A stretch of 64,000 bases of DNA from Buttiauxella sp965119215 (GCA_965119215.1 CBCPKK010000007.1:124001-188000), one strand, 5' to 3'; positions 1 to 9,460 are shown, numbered from the stretch's first letter. Program-made: numbers and translations. Notes: generated by a model from the letters alone, not told the origin.

Positions 1-411
1 CATCGCGCAGCGGGACCTGCGTTGCTGGCAGCTTGCCAGGTGATTCGCCAGCATCATGGCGACTGTGCGCCAGGCCATGCCGTGATTACCGAAGCAGGAA
101 ATATTCCGGTTAAAGCTGTGATCCACGCTGTTGGCCCTGTGTGGCACGGTGGGGAAAAACAGGAAGCAGAATTGCTCGAACAAACCTACCGTAACAGCCT
201 CGATTTGGCGGCGGCTAATGGCTATCGCACCATTGCGTTCCCGGCGATTAGCACTGGCGCGTACGGTTACCCTAAAGATCAGGCCGCAAAAATAGCCGTT
301 GATACCGTTTACCGTTATATCGGCCTGCGACCGTTACCTGAACAAGTGGTATTTGTCTGTTTTGATGACGAAAACACCCGCATATATCAGCAATTACTTG
401 CCCAGCTCTAA
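1..411 (+). CDS. ymdB: YmdB macrodomain protein (O-acetyl-ADP-ribose deacetylase), 5'-truncated by window edge
   Basis: The frame is open from base 1 and gives 136 residues of a macrodomain protein; about 40 N-terminal residues lie outside the window. Visible landmarks are IHRAAGPALL-type sequence at the left edge and the loop FPAISTGAYGYP (about residues 80-91 of the fragment), which contacts ADP-ribose in this family. Known role of YmdB: hydrolysis of O-acetyl-ADP-ribose and down-modulation of RNase III. The stop codon is immediately followed by clsC, as in E. coli, where co-expression of ymdB increases ClsC activity. The truncation is an artefact of the window, not a pseudogene. Confidence 0.93.
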   Translation, partial: HRAAGPALLAACQVIRQHHGDCAPGHAVITEAGNIPVKAVIHAVGPVWHGGEKQEAELLEQTYRNSLDLAAANGYRTIAFPAISTGAYGYPKDQAAKIAVDTVYRYIGLRPLPEQVVFVCFDDENTRIYQQLLAQL

Positions 412-412
412 T

Positions 413-1849
413 TTGACGAACCTTCACGCTACACGCCTTGGAAGGGCGATTTCTCCTGCGACAAACGAGCATCCTGGGCTGAGCGGCATTCATCCGCTTG
501 CAGATAGCCTGGATGCGTTTGCGGCGCGCTATTTGCTGTGCGGCATGGCGGAGAAAACCCTCGATGTGCAGTATTACATCTGGCAGGACGATATGTCCGG
601 GCGGCTGTTGTTTAGCGCGTTGCTGGCGGCGGCTGACCGTGGGGTGCGAGTCCGGCTGTTGCTAGACGATAACAATACTAACGGCATGGACTCGACTTTA
701 GCGTTACTCAATGCCCACCCACAAATTGAAGTTCGCCTGTTTAATCCGTTTTCATTTCGCCTGTTTCGCGCCATTGGTTACCTGACGGACTTCGCACGCC
801 TTAACCGCCGCATGCACAACAAAACGTTCACCGTTGATGGCGAAACCACGATTATCGGTGGGCGCAATGTCGGTGATGCCTACTTTGGCGTGGGTAAACA
901 ACCGCTGTTTTCAGATTTAGATGTGCTGGCGATTGGCCCCGTGGTCAGTGAGGTTAGCCAGGATTTTGAACGTTACTGGAACAGCCAGTGTGTATCGACG
1001 CTGGAGAAAGTGCTCGACGTCGACCCCGACCTTTTGCAGCAGCGCGTGCAACTGCCCGATGACTGGCGAAGTGACCCAATGGCACGCCGTTATCTGGACA
1101 GGTTAACGACCAGCCAGTTTGCGACCAACCTGGTGGCACGAACGCTCGATATGTACTGGGCGAAAACGCGCATGCTCAGCGACGACCCGCGAAAGGGGCA
1201 GGGGAGAGCGCGTAACCATACGCTGTTGCCACAACGCCTGATGAATGTGATCGGCATGCCTGAGCGCGAGATAGACATTATATCGGCCTATTTTGTACCG
1301 ACGCGTGCAGGCATCGCACAAATTTTGGGGCTGGTGCGCAAAGGGGTAAAAATAGCCATTCTGACAAATTCGCTGGCTGCTAACGATGTGGCCGCAGTTC
1401 ACGCCGGATATGCCCGTTGGCGTAAAAAATTACTGCGCCACGGCGTTGAGCTTTATGAATTAAAACCGGAACAGGATGGCCCGCGTAGGCCGCATGACCG
1501 AGGCTTAACGGGTAACTCGGGTTCCAGCTTGCATGCCAAAACCTTCAGCGTGGATAAGCAAAAAGTGTTTATCGGCTCATTCAACTTCGACCCACGCTCA
1601 GCCATGCTGAATACCGAAATGGGTTTTGTGATTGAAAGCGAAGCGCTGGCGCAAGACATTCACCAGCGTTTTACCCAAAGCCAGAAAGAAGCCGCGTGGG
1701 CGCTACGGTTAGACCGTTGGGGGCGTGTAAATTGGGTGGAAAACAGTGACGGTAAAGAGATTGTCTGGAAGAAAGAACCGCACACCCGTTTTTGGCAACG
1801 GGTGCTGGTGCGGTTAGTTTATCGACTGCCTATTGAGTGGTTACTTTAA
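413..1849 (+). CDS. clsC: Cardiolipin synthase C
   Basis: Phospholipase D-superfamily enzyme that makes cardiolipin from phosphatidylglycerol and phosphatidylethanolamine at the inner membrane. Two HKD motifs are present: HNKTFTVDG with His135, followed by IGGRN, and HAKTFSVD with His374, followed by IGSFNFD. I chose TTG at 413, one base after the ymdB stop, because homology to E. coli ClsC (473 aa) begins about there (ATRLGRAISP against MPRLASAVLP). This gives 478 aa. An ATG at 365, inside ymdB, would give 494 aa, so the start is uncertain; neither has a strong ribosome site. Tight coupling to ymdB suggests one operon. The 3' end overlaps the convergent opgC by 20 bp. Confidence 0.93.
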   Translation: MTNLHATRLGRAISPATNEHPGLSGIHPLADSLDAFAARYLLCGMAEKTLDVQYYIWQDDMSGRLLFSALLAAADRGVRVRLLLDDNNTNGMDSTLALLNAHPQIEVRLFNPFSFRLFRAIGYLTDFARLNRRMHNKTFTVDGETTIIGGRNVGDAYFGVGKQPLFSDLDVLAIGPVVSEVSQDFERYWNSQCVSTLEKVLDVDPDLLQQRVQLPDDWRSDPMARRYLDRLTTSQFATNLVARTLDMYWAKTRMLSDDPRKGQGRARNHTLLPQRLMNVIGMPEREIDIISAYFVPTRAGIAQILGLVRKGVKIAILTNSLAANDVAAVHAGYARWRKKLLRHGVELYELKPEQDGPRRPHDRGLTGNSGSSLHAKTFSVDKQKVFIGSFNFDPRSAMLNTEMGFVIESEALAQDIHQRFTQSQKEAAWALRLDRWGRVNWVENSDGKEIVWKKEPHTRFWQRVLVRLVYRLPIEWLL

Positions 1850-2984
1850 CTGCGACATTCTGCGGCTTGCCAGAGAACAGGAAGCGCAAAAGCGGGATGC
1901 GCAGATGGATTTCATAAAGAATCACCGCAATCCCCACCACAAAGATCAACCCGCAAATAAAACCTATCGCATTTGACGCAATATGCGGCGTGATATACGC
2001 GCCAAAAAATAGCGTCAACGGATGGTGTACCAGATAGATAAACAGTGATGCGTTCACGAAATAGGTGACACGCTTCGACTGGAAATTCAGCAGTTTATAG
2101 CCGAGAGAAAACACCACGTTGACCATCCACAGACCCATAACCATGGTGATGACGCTTTCGGTTTCATACATCCACGCGTCGCCGCTGCCGTAACGCTGGT
2201 TCAGTAGATAGGCACAGAACGCCAGTGCAGCACCCACCGCACACCATGGCGATGGTGTGGTAAACAGCGCTTTCAGTTGCGGACGCACGAACAGTAAAGC
2301 CCCGAGCATAAAGAACGGCAGATAGAACAGCGTTTGCATCACCACGAAGTTAAACAGGCCATCGCTTAATATCGGTGAGTAAACGATAAAAATCGTGCGG
2401 CGAATTACACCATATAAAATACCGAAACCGAGGAAGGCGATTGAGAGCTTTCCTAAAGTCAGTGATGACTGTTCATTTTGCGGTTTGTCAGCAATGCGAG
2501 TTTTCATTTTTTGAAACAAAAATAAACAAAGGGTTGTCAGTACTACCATCACCAACAAGAACCACAAATGGGAAACCAGTTCCCAAACCAGGGTGTTGTA
2601 CTTTTCGTATGCGGTCAGACCCGGCCAGTTTTTTGCTTTATCATTAACCTGTTGCAGCATTAAAAATTGCGGCAGCGTCAGTAGTGGGATGGCAGTGAGC
2701 ATCGGGATGCCAACGCGCTCCACACGTACTTTCCACCAGCGTTTAAGCGGGTAGCGCAAATAAAGCATGTAAGAGAAATAGCCCGAAATGACAAAAAACA
2801 CCTGCATGCGGAAGGCGTGAATGAAGTCATTAAATAGGGTAAATCCCCATGAGGCTTCAGCGCTGTTGACATGCCATTGGTGGCTTGAATAGATGAGCGA
2901 GATATGGAAAGGGATGCCTAAAAGCATTAACCAGGCCCGAATAGAATCCAGGAAAAACTCGCGTTGTTGTGGTGCTTTACTCAT
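1830..2984 (-). CDS. opgC: Glucan succinyltransferase OpgC
   Basis: Integral inner-membrane acyltransferase (acyltransferase 3 family) that transfers succinyl groups to osmoregulated periplasmic glucans. The 384-aa product matches E. coli OpgC (385 aa) nearly throughout, from REFFLDSIRAWLMLLGIPFH at the N-terminus to HLRIPLLRFLFSGKP near the end. It has about ten hydrophobic segments and the family motif FFVISGYFSYMLYLRYPL around residues 65-82. It is divergent from opgGH, which build the glucan backbone, across a 276-bp intergenic region, and convergent with clsC, with its last 20 bp overlapping clsC. Confidence 0.96.
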   Translation of the reverse strand: MSKAPQQREFFLDSIRAWLMLLGIPFHISLIYSSHQWHVNSAEASWGFTLFNDFIHAFRMQVFFVISGYFSYMLYLRYPLKRWWKVRVERVGIPMLTAIPLLTLPQFLMLQQVNDKAKNWPGLTAYEKYNTLVWELVSHLWFLLVMVVLTTLCLFLFQKMKTRIADKPQNEQSSLTLGKLSIAFLGFGILYGVIRRTIFIVYSPILSDGLFNFVVMQTLFYLPFFMLGALLFVRPQLKALFTTPSPWCAVGAALAFCAYLLNQRYGSGDAWMYETESVITMVMGLWMVNVVFSLGYKLLNFQSKRVTYFVNASLFIYLVHHPLTLFFGAYITPHIASNAIGFICGLIFVVGIAVILYEIHLRIPLLRFLFSGKPQNVAVKVTTQ

Positions 2985-3260
2985 AATACTCCAGACATTA
3001 TCGGACGAATCGCCTTATCCTTAAGAACATATCCCAATAGGCTTGAAGTCCCGAACGGTATCAATTTCGTGGCAACCCTACACTAACCGTGACATCCTGT
3101 CTCCAGGATGCATTCTGAAAGCGTAAGCAGTTGTCTTTTTTTGCTTAAAGGCTGAGCCAGCGCGCTGAACAATGCGGGTATTTGGTTGTCGGAAAGCAGA
3201 AGTTTCCATTAAAATGGATTGGATTGATTTAAGCACACAAAGGGGGATGTGCTGGTTAAT

Positions 3261-4814
3261 ATGAAACATAAACTAAAAATGATGAAAATGTGTGGGCTTG
3301 GTGCTGCAGTCATGCTGTCACTTTATACCACCTCGGTTTGGGCTTTCACTATCGATGATGTCGCAAAACAAGCGAAAACATTAGCGGACAAAAGCTACGA
3401 AGCACCGAAAAGCAATCTGCCTTCGCAACTCCGCGACATGAAATATGCGGACTACCAGCAGATCCAGTTCAATCACGACAAAGCCTACTGGAGCAAGTTA
3501 AAGACCCCATTTAAGCTTGAGTTTTATCATCAGGGTATGTACTTCGACACCCCTGTTGCTATCAACGAAGTGACAGCAACTGCGGTTCATAAGATCAAGT
3601 ACAACCCGGATTACTTTAATTTCGGTGATGTAAAACACGATAAAGACACCGTAAAAGATCTCGGCTTCGCCGGGTTCAAAGTGCTCTATCCGATCAACAG
3701 CAAAGATAAAAACGACGAAATTGTCAGCATGCTCGGGGCGAGTTACTTCCGTGTTATTGGCTCAGGCCAGGTTTATGGCCTGTCTGCTCGTGGTTTGGCT
3801 GTCGATACTGCTTTGCCTTCTGGCGAAGAATTCCCACGATTCCGTGAGTACTGGATTGAACGCCCGAAAGCCAACGAGAAAACGCTGACTATTTATGCGT
3901 TGCTCGATTCCCCGCGTGCAACGGGTGCGTACCGCTTTGTTATTACCCCTGGGCGTGACACCGTCGTTAACGTGCAGTCAAAAGTCTATCTGCGCGATAA
4001 AGTCGGTAAATTGGGTGTGGCACCGCTGACCAGTATGTTCCTGTTTGGGCCAAATCAGCCGTCACCAACCACCAATTTCCGTCCCGAATTGCATGACTCC
4101 AACGGTCTGTCTATCCATGCCGGTAACGGTGAGTGGATCTGGCGTCCGCTGAACAACCCGAAACATCTGGCAGTGAGCTCGTTCGCTACAGAAAATCCGA
4201 TTGGTTTTGGTTTGCTGCAACGTGGCCGTCAGTTCTCTCGTTTTGAAGATCTTGACGATCGCTACGATCAGCGTCCAAGTGCCTGGATTGCGCCGCAAGG
4301 TGATTGGGGTAAAGGTCGCGTCGAGCTGGTTGAAATCCCAACTAACGACGAAACTAACGACAACATCGTTGCTTACTGGACGCCGGATCAGTTGCCGGAA
4401 CCAGGCAAAGAGATGAACTTCAAGTACACCATTACCTTCAGCCGTGATGAAGACAAAATGCATGCGCCAGATAACGCGTATGTTGCGCAGACTCGCCGTT
4501 CAACCGGCGATGTGAAGCAGTCGAACCTGATTCGTCAACCGGATGGCACGATTGCATTTGTGTTGGACTTCGTCGGCACAGACATGAAAAAACTGCCGCA
4601 AGATACGCCGGTTACCGCTCAAACCAGTATTGGTGATAACGGTGAAATCGTTGACAGCCAGGTACGTTACAACCCGGTCACTAAAGGCTGGCGTTTGACG
4701 GTACGTCTGAAAGTCAAAGATGAGAAGAAACCGACTGAAATGCGTGCAGCGCTGGTCAATGGCGATCAAACGTTGAGTGAAACCTGGAGCTACCAGCTAC
4801 CTGCCAATGAATAA
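3261..4814 (+). CDS. opgG: Periplasmic glucan biosynthesis protein OpgG
   Basis: Periplasmic protein needed for branching and/or release of osmoregulated periplasmic glucans. From ATG 3261 it is 517 aa with a signal peptide: basic start MKHKLKMMKM, hydrophobic AAVMLSLYTTS, and likely cleavage at VWA/FTIDD. The mature part is almost collinear with E. coli OpgG (511 aa from its shorter start). Alternative starts are GTG 3249, which has an AGGGGG tract just before it, and ATG 3279. It forms an operon with opgH; the two reading frames overlap by 8 bp. Confidence 0.96.
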   Translation: MKHKLKMMKMCGLGAAVMLSLYTTSVWAFTIDDVAKQAKTLADKSYEAPKSNLPSQLRDMKYADYQQIQFNHDKAYWSKLKTPFKLEFYHQGMYFDTPVAINEVTATAVHKIKYNPDYFNFGDVKHDKDTVKDLGFAGFKVLYPINSKDKNDEIVSMLGASYFRVIGSGQVYGLSARGLAVDTALPSGEEFPRFREYWIERPKANEKTLTIYALLDSPRATGAYRFVITPGRDTVVNVQSKVYLRDKVGKLGVAPLTSMFLFGPNQPSPTTNFRPELHDSNGLSIHAGNGEWIWRPLNNPKHLAVSSFATENPIGFGLLQRGRQFSRFEDLDDRYDQRPSAWIAPQGDWGKGRVELVEIPTNDETNDNIVAYWTPDQLPEPGKEMNFKYTITFSRDEDKMHAPDNAYVAQTRRSTGDVKQSNLIRQPDGTIAFVLDFVGTDMKKLPQDTPVTAQTSIGDNGEIVDSQVRYNPVTKGWRLTVRLKVKDEKKPTEMRAALVNGDQTLSETWSYQLPANE

Positions 4815-7338
4815 GTTTACTGATACTGCGTCTGATTATATTGATGCACTACCGCTTTCTGCCCAGCAGAAGGCGGCTCTTCCTGCATCGGATCTGCAAG
4901 CGGTGCACGAGGCGCTTGGCGCGCAAGAGCAGCACTATGACAGAGCCGATGATTCCCCTTTAGCCTCGGTAAAGGCTCGGCTCGAAGCGAGCTGGCCTGG
5001 ATCGTTGGGCGGTGAACAGTTAATTAAGGACGAAGAAGGGCGCACCCAGTTGCAGGCGATGCCAAAAGCAACGCGTGCCTCTATGTTCCCGGACCCATGG
5101 CGCACCAACCCAATTGGTCGTTTCTGGGACCGTCTGCGCGGGCGCGAGGTTAATCCTCGTTATATGTCGAAAGAAGAGGCTGAGGCTGAGCAGAAATGGC
5201 GTACCGTCGGGACTATCCGACGTTACATTCTGCTGCTGCTGACCATTTCTCAGACTGTGGTTGCGACCTGGTATATGAAGACCATTCTTCCTTACCAGGG
5301 TTGGGCACTGATCAATCCTTCCGACATGTTCGGCCAGGATCTTTGGGTGTCCTTCATGCAGTTGCTGCCGTATGTGCTGCAAACCGGCATTCTTATCCTG
5401 TTTGCGATTCTGTTCTGTTGGGTTTCGGCCGGTTTCTGGACCGCGCTGATGGGCTTCCTTCAGCTACTGATGGGCAAGGATAAATACAGTATCTCTGCTT
5501 CAACAGTCGGTGATGAGCCAATCGACCCGGCGAACCGCACCGCGCTTATCATGCCTATCTGTAACGAAGACGTAGACCGCGTATTTGCAGGTCTGCGTGC
5601 AACGTGGGAATCGGTAAAAGCGACCGGCCAACAGCAGCATTTCGACGTTTACATCCTGAGCGACAGCTACAACCCGGATATCTGTGTTGCCGAGCAAAAA
5701 GCGTGGATGGAACTGATTAACGAAGTGCAGGGCGAAGGGCAGATTTTCTACCGTCGTCGTCGTCGTCGTGTGAAGCGTAAAAGCGGCAACATCGATGACT
5801 TCTGCCGCCGTTGGGGTAATCAATACAGCTACATGGTGGTGTTGGATGCCGACTCAGTGATGAGCGGTGACTGCCTGACCAACCTGGTGCGCTTGATGAA
5901 TGCCAACCCGAATGCGGGCATTATTCAGTCGTCGCCAAAAGCGTCTGGCATGGACACTCTGTATGCGCGTTGCCAGCAGTTTGCGACTCGTGTTTACGGG
6001 CCGCTGTTTACTGCGGGGCTGCACTTCTGGCAGTTGGGTGAATCCCACTATTGGGGTCATAACGCGATTATCCGCGTTAAGCCGTTCATCGAGCACTGTG
6101 CGTTAGCACCGCTGCCAGGTGAAGGGTCATTCGCCGGTTCAATCCTTTCTCACGACTTCGTGGAAGCGGCACTGATGCGCCGAGCGGGTTGGGGCGTGTG
6201 GATTGCCTATGACTTGCCGGGTTCTTATGAAGAACTGCCACCGAACTTGCTGGATGAACTCAAGCGTGACCGCCGTTGGTGTCACGGTAACTTGATGAAC
6301 TTCCGTCTGTTCCTGGTAAAAGGTATGCACCCGGTTCACCGTGCTGTGTTCCTGACGGGCGTCATGTCTTATCTGTCAGCGCCGTTGTGGTTTATGTTCC
6401 TTGCGCTCTCCACGGCATTGCAGGTGGTGCACGCATTGACGGAACCGCAATACTTTCTGCAACCGCGCCAGCTCTTCCCGGTGTGGCCGCAGTGGCGTCC
6501 AGAGTTAGCGATTGCGTTGTTCGCCTCCACCATGGTGTTGCTGTTCCTGCCTAAGCTGCTGAGCATCATCCTGATTTGGTGCAAAGGCTCGAAAGAGTTC
6601 GGCGGCTTCTGCCGCGTAACGCTCTCGCTGCTGCTGGAAGTGCTGTTCTCCGTGCTGCTGGCACCGGTGCGCATGCTGTTCCACACCGTATTCGTGGTCA
6701 GCGCATTCCTCGGCTGGGAAGTGGTATGGAATTCACCGCAGCGTGATGACGACTCCACCCCCTGGGGCGAAGCGTTTATGCGCCACGGTTCACAGCTTCT
6801 GCTGGGCCTGGTTTGGGCTGTTGGCATGGCGTGGCTGGATTTACGCTTCCTGTTCTGGCTTGCGCCAATCGTGTTCTCGCTGATCCTGTCGCCGTTTGTT
6901 TCGGTGATTTCGAGCCGCTCGACCATGGGTTTGCGTACTAAGCGCTGGAAGTTGTTCCTGATCCCGGAAGAGTATTCTCCTCCGCAGGTTCTGGTCGATA
7001 CCGACAATTACCTGAAGCTGAACCGCAGTCGTACGCTGGATGATGGCTTTATGCACGCGGTGTTTAACCCGTCGTTTAACGCCCTGGCAACGGCAATGGC
7101 TACTGCGCGTCACCGTGCAAGTCAGGTGCTGGAAATCGCGCGCGATCGCCATGTTGAGCAGGCTCTTAATGAGACGCCTGAGAAACTTAATCGCGACCGT
7201 CGTCTGGTGCTGTTAAGCGACCCGGTGACGATGTCTCGTTTGCACTACCGTGTGTGGTCTAACCCGGAGCGTTATTCCTCCTGGGTAGATAACTACAAAA
7301 CGGTTAGTCTGAACCCTGAGGCATTACCGTCCAAATAA
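4807..7338 (+). CDS. opgH: Glucan glucosyltransferase OpgH
   Basis: Processive inner-membrane GT2 glucosyltransferase that polymerises the beta-1,2-glucan backbone from UDP-glucose; in E. coli it also moonlights as a nutrient-dependent FtsZ antagonist. The product is 843 aa (E. coli 847). Seen: a cytoplasmic N-terminal domain of about 140 residues, membrane segments near 140-240, the GT core with LDADS (Asp347 and Asp349), the DRRW acceptor motif at 488-491, then several membrane helices. An arginine run (FYRRRRRRVKRKSG) precedes the core, encoded by repeated CGT codons at 5755-5769. The N-terminal 60 residues are the most divergent part. The start at 4807 lies inside opgG, consistent with translational coupling. 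Confidence 0.97.
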   Translation: MNKFTDTASDYIDALPLSAQQKAALPASDLQAVHEALGAQEQHYDRADDSPLASVKARLEASWPGSLGGEQLIKDEEGRTQLQAMPKATRASMFPDPWRTNPIGRFWDRLRGREVNPRYMSKEEAEAEQKWRTVGTIRRYILLLLTISQTVVATWYMKTILPYQGWALINPSDMFGQDLWVSFMQLLPYVLQTGILILFAILFCWVSAGFWTALMGFLQLLMGKDKYSISASTVGDEPIDPANRTALIMPICNEDVDRVFAGLRATWESVKATGQQQHFDVYILSDSYNPDICVAEQKAWMELINEVQGEGQIFYRRRRRRVKRKSGNIDDFCRRWGNQYSYMVVLDADSVMSGDCLTNLVRLMNANPNAGIIQSSPKASGMDTLYARCQQFATRVYGPLFTAGLHFWQLGESHYWGHNAIIRVKPFIEHCALAPLPGEGSFAGSILSHDFVEAALMRRAGWGVWIAYDLPGSYEELPPNLLDELKRDRRWCHGNLMNFRLFLVKGMHPVHRAVFLTGVMSYLSAPLWFMFLALSTALQVVHALTEPQYFLQPRQLFPVWPQWRPELAIALFASTMVLLFLPKLLSIILIWCKGSKEFGGFCRVTLSLLLEVLFSVLLAPVRMLFHTVFVVSAFLGWEVVWNSPQRDDDSTPWGEAFMRHGSQLLLGLVWAVGMAWLDLRFLFWLAPIVFSLILSPFVSVISSRSTMGLRTKRWKLFLIPEEYSPPQVLVDTDNYLKLNRSRTLDDGFMHAVFNPSFNALATAMATARHRASQVLEIARDRHVEQALNETPEKLNRDRRLVLLSDPVTMSRLHYRVWSNPERYSSWVDNYKTVSLNPEALPSK

Positions 7339-7357
7339 AGCGCAAACTGCGTAATAC

Positions 7358-7386
7358 AATGCCAGCCTTCGGGCTGGCATTTTTTT
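7358..7386 (+). terminator. Rho-independent terminator after opgH
   Basis: A 10-bp perfect stem (AATGCCAGCC paired with GGCTGGCATT) closes a UUCG tetraloop and is followed by a T run. It lies 20 bases after the opgH stop and ends the opgGH transcript before yceK. Confidence 0.92.
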
Positions 7387-7410
7387 GAGATCAAACGGCA
7401 GGAGAGTAAA

Positions 7411-7641
7411 TTGCTAAGAATGATTGTCGTGGTAATGGTCGCGTGTGTGCTCAGTGGCTGTGGGAGTATTATCAGCCGTGCAGTGCCGGGGCAGGGGCAT
7501 GGTAATCAGTATTACCCCGGCGTGCAGTGGGATGTACGTGACAGCGCCTGGCGCTATATCACAGTGCTCGACTTACCGTTCTCGCTCGTATTCGACACGC
7601 TGTTACTGCCAATTGACGCGAGTCACGGGCCTTACGAATAA
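7411..7641 (+). CDS. yceK: YceK-family lipoprotein
   Basis: Small predicted outer-membrane lipoprotein of unknown function (DUF1375 family). TTG 7411 is favoured because an AGGAG ribosome site lies 5-6 bases upstream; the ATG at 7420 would be too far away. The 76-aa product has a lipobox LSGC with Cys17, and a mature part very similar to E. coli YceK (75 aa): GQGHGNQYYPGVQWDVRDSAWRY and LPFSLVFDTLLLPID. Its stop is 3 bp from that of convergent msyB. Confidence 0.9.
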   Translation: MLRMIVVVMVACVLSGCGSIISRAVPGQGHGNQYYPGVQWDVRDSAWRYITVLDLPFSLVFDTLLLPIDASHGPYE

Positions 7642-7644
7642 GCG

Positions 7645-8019
7645 TTACCGTTCATCCCATTCATCAGCGGCAGTCTGCCCTTCCTCGGTATCGAGCGGCG
7701 GCTCAAGCTGAAACTCGCCTTCGTCCCATTCGTGCAGCGTATTTTCTTCAATCCATTCCTGGCGTAACTCGATTTCATCGTAGTCACCGTCGAACACGCT
7801 TTGCGCCGCTTCACCACTGACCATCGGCAAACACTCACCGTCTTCACTGTCGGTGGCGAAGAACTCGGCTTGCCACATAATGTCGCTATCCTGAAGAATG
7901 TACTTCTGAATGTTCAGTTGCTGAACACTGGCACTTTCTTCATCAAGCTCAGGGTTTTCTACAAGGAAAAGCTCGCGTGCAGCATCAATGGCTTCTTCCA
8001 GCGTCGCGTACAGACTCAT
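7645..8019 (-). CDS. msyB: Acidic protein MsyB
   Basis: Small, very acidic cytoplasmic protein of 124 aa, the same length as E. coli MsyB, which was found as a multicopy suppressor of secY and secA protein-export mutants. The C-terminal half is rich in Glu and Asp (FDGDYDEIELRQEWIEEN, then EWDEGEFQLEPPLDTEEG) and ends DEWDER as in E. coli. It is transcribed alone toward yceK. Its molecular function is unknown. Confidence 0.95.
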   Translation of the reverse strand: MSLYATLEEAIDAARELFLVENPELDEESASVQQLNIQKYILQDSDIMWQAEFFATDSEDGECLPMVSGEAAQSVFDGDYDEIELRQEWIEENTLHEWDEGEFQLEPPLDTEEGQTAADEWDER

Positions 8020-8124
8020 AGTAATCTCCTTTTGATACAGGTCAGGGAGCGCGCGCTCCGGTGCAATTTCAAGTTAATTGTTGACGCTGTTCGCAAAGTT
8101 GCAAGTATGAGATTTAATCCTCTG

Positions 8125-9351
8125 TCATTCTTCTGAAACGGCGATGCGTTCTGTCGGGCGACGCAGGCTTATCCATGAGTAAAGCGCGTTGAAAAGTACC
8201 ACGCAGGCGGTGACTAAAAAGACGGTACGGAAACCGTAGCTGGCAGAAACGGCAGCGCCCACTAATGGACCGGTGACATTACCGATATCGCGGAATGACT
8301 GGTTATAGCTGAAGATACGTCCGGCAATTTGGTTGCTGGAGTTATAGACGAGTAGTGTCTGAACCGCAGGCAGCAATGCGCCATCGGCGGCACCCAGCAG
8401 GAAACGTAATACACCCAACTGCCACGGTGTTTGTACCATCGACATTGGGATAAGCAGCAGTACGGAAACCACCAGCGCGCAGATTAAAATTCGCTCGGGG
8501 CCGATTCTGTCGCCAAGTTTACCCAGCCGTGGAGCGCTGAGCAGGGCGGCAACGCCTGGTACTGATGCAATCATCCCGCTGATAAATGCCAGGTTGCTGA
8601 CATTGCCCGCCAGTTCCCGCACATAGAGCGTAAGAATAGGGGCAATCGAACCTGTCGCCACCTGAATGATCATGGTGGTGACAAACAGGCTCAGGACCAG
8701 GCGCGGATTTTTCAGCGAGGTTAATACCTGGCGCGCGTGCAGCATGTCTTTCTTGTGCACCGGGGTAAATTGTTCGCGAATGCAAAAAAACGTGAAGATA
8801 AAACAGATAAACAACACGGCCGCCGTGATGAAAAACACCGGACGAAGGCCGTAGGTATCTGCCAGAAAGCCGCCAATCATTGGGCCAAGTAACGCGCCGC
8901 TGACACCACCGGTAGAAAGCGTGCCGAGCGCCCAACCACTTTTATGACGCGGGACCTGCGTGGCAATCAGCGCGTTAGCATTGGGAACAAAGCCACCCAG
9001 TAAACCCAGCAGGGCGCGAAGGGCTAAAAACTGCCAGATGTTGTTCGCAAAACCCATCAGCACCATCACGATGGACATCCCAAGCGCGGAACGCAGCAGC
9101 ATTATCTTGCGGCCTTTGCGGTCAGCAAGCCCTCCCCAAAAAGGTGACGCTATCGCTGAAAACAAGAAGGTGATGCTGAAAACAATCCCCGACCACATGT
9201 TTAATGCGCTGTGGCCTGTCACGCCGAGGTGTTCGACATATAGCGGCAGGAAAGGCATAACCAGGCTAAATGCAACGCCGGTCAGAAAACACCCAAGCCA
9301 CGCAACGGTGAGATTTCGTTTCCAGTTAATGGTGCTCTCAGGGAGAGTCAT
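8125..9351 (-). CDS. mdtG: MFS multidrug efflux transporter MdtG
   Basis: Twelve-helix major facilitator (DHA1) drug/proton antiporter of the inner membrane; in E. coli it confers fosfomycin and deoxycholate tolerance and belongs to the MarA/SoxS/Rob regulon. Motif A is present as GGLADRKGRKIM (about residues 74-85), and a related half-repeat PRLGKLGDRIGPE occurs in the second half. I chose ATG 9351 (408 aa) because similarity to E. coli MdtG starts at INWKRNLTVAWLGCFLTG; five more codons upstream are open. It is monocistronic. Confidence 0.95.
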   Translation of the reverse strand: MTLPESTINWKRNLTVAWLGCFLTGVAFSLVMPFLPLYVEHLGVTGHSALNMWSGIVFSITFLFSAIASPFWGGLADRKGRKIMLLRSALGMSIVMVLMGFANNIWQFLALRALLGLLGGFVPNANALIATQVPRHKSGWALGTLSTGGVSGALLGPMIGGFLADTYGLRPVFFITAAVLFICFIFTFFCIREQFTPVHKKDMLHARQVLTSLKNPRLVLSLFVTTMIIQVATGSIAPILTLYVRELAGNVSNLAFISGMIASVPGVAALLSAPRLGKLGDRIGPERILICALVVSVLLLIPMSMVQTPWQLGVLRFLLGAADGALLPAVQTLLVYNSSNQIAGRIFSYNQSFRDIGNVTGPLVGAAVSASYGFRTVFLVTACVVLFNALYSWISLRRPTERIAVSEE

Positions 9352-9394
9352 AACGCTCCAGTTCAAATCGGGGGGATACAGGCAGGTGAAATTA

Positions 9395-9420
9395 TTACCG
9401 TGCTAATTATGCGCCTGTTA
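9395..9420 (-). promoter_or_regulatory. Possible MarA/SoxS/Rob box upstream of mdtG (weak)
   Basis: On the minus strand this stretch contains TTAGCACGGTAATAATTT, whose GCAC core resembles the first half of a marbox. The second half fits poorly. E. coli mdtG is known to be activated by MarA, SoxS and Rob, so the site is plausible by context only. Confidence 0.2.
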
Positions 9421-9460
9421 AAGCAGAGGGGCAATCTTTGTGAAACACAATTTTAGAATG

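Noticed and set aside
1..411. ymdB fragment as a pseudogene
   Set aside because: The frame is intact to the window edge with conserved motifs; the truncation comes from the window boundary.
5755..5775. CGT trinucleotide run in opgH as a possible unstable repeat
   Set aside because: It encodes the conserved arginine run also found in E. coli OpgH, so it reflects protein constraint rather than a simple-sequence contingency locus.
6369..7007. 212-codon minus-strand ORF inside opgH
   Set aside because: Antisense shadow of the membrane-helix part of opgH; Ser/Thr/Arg-rich with no homology.
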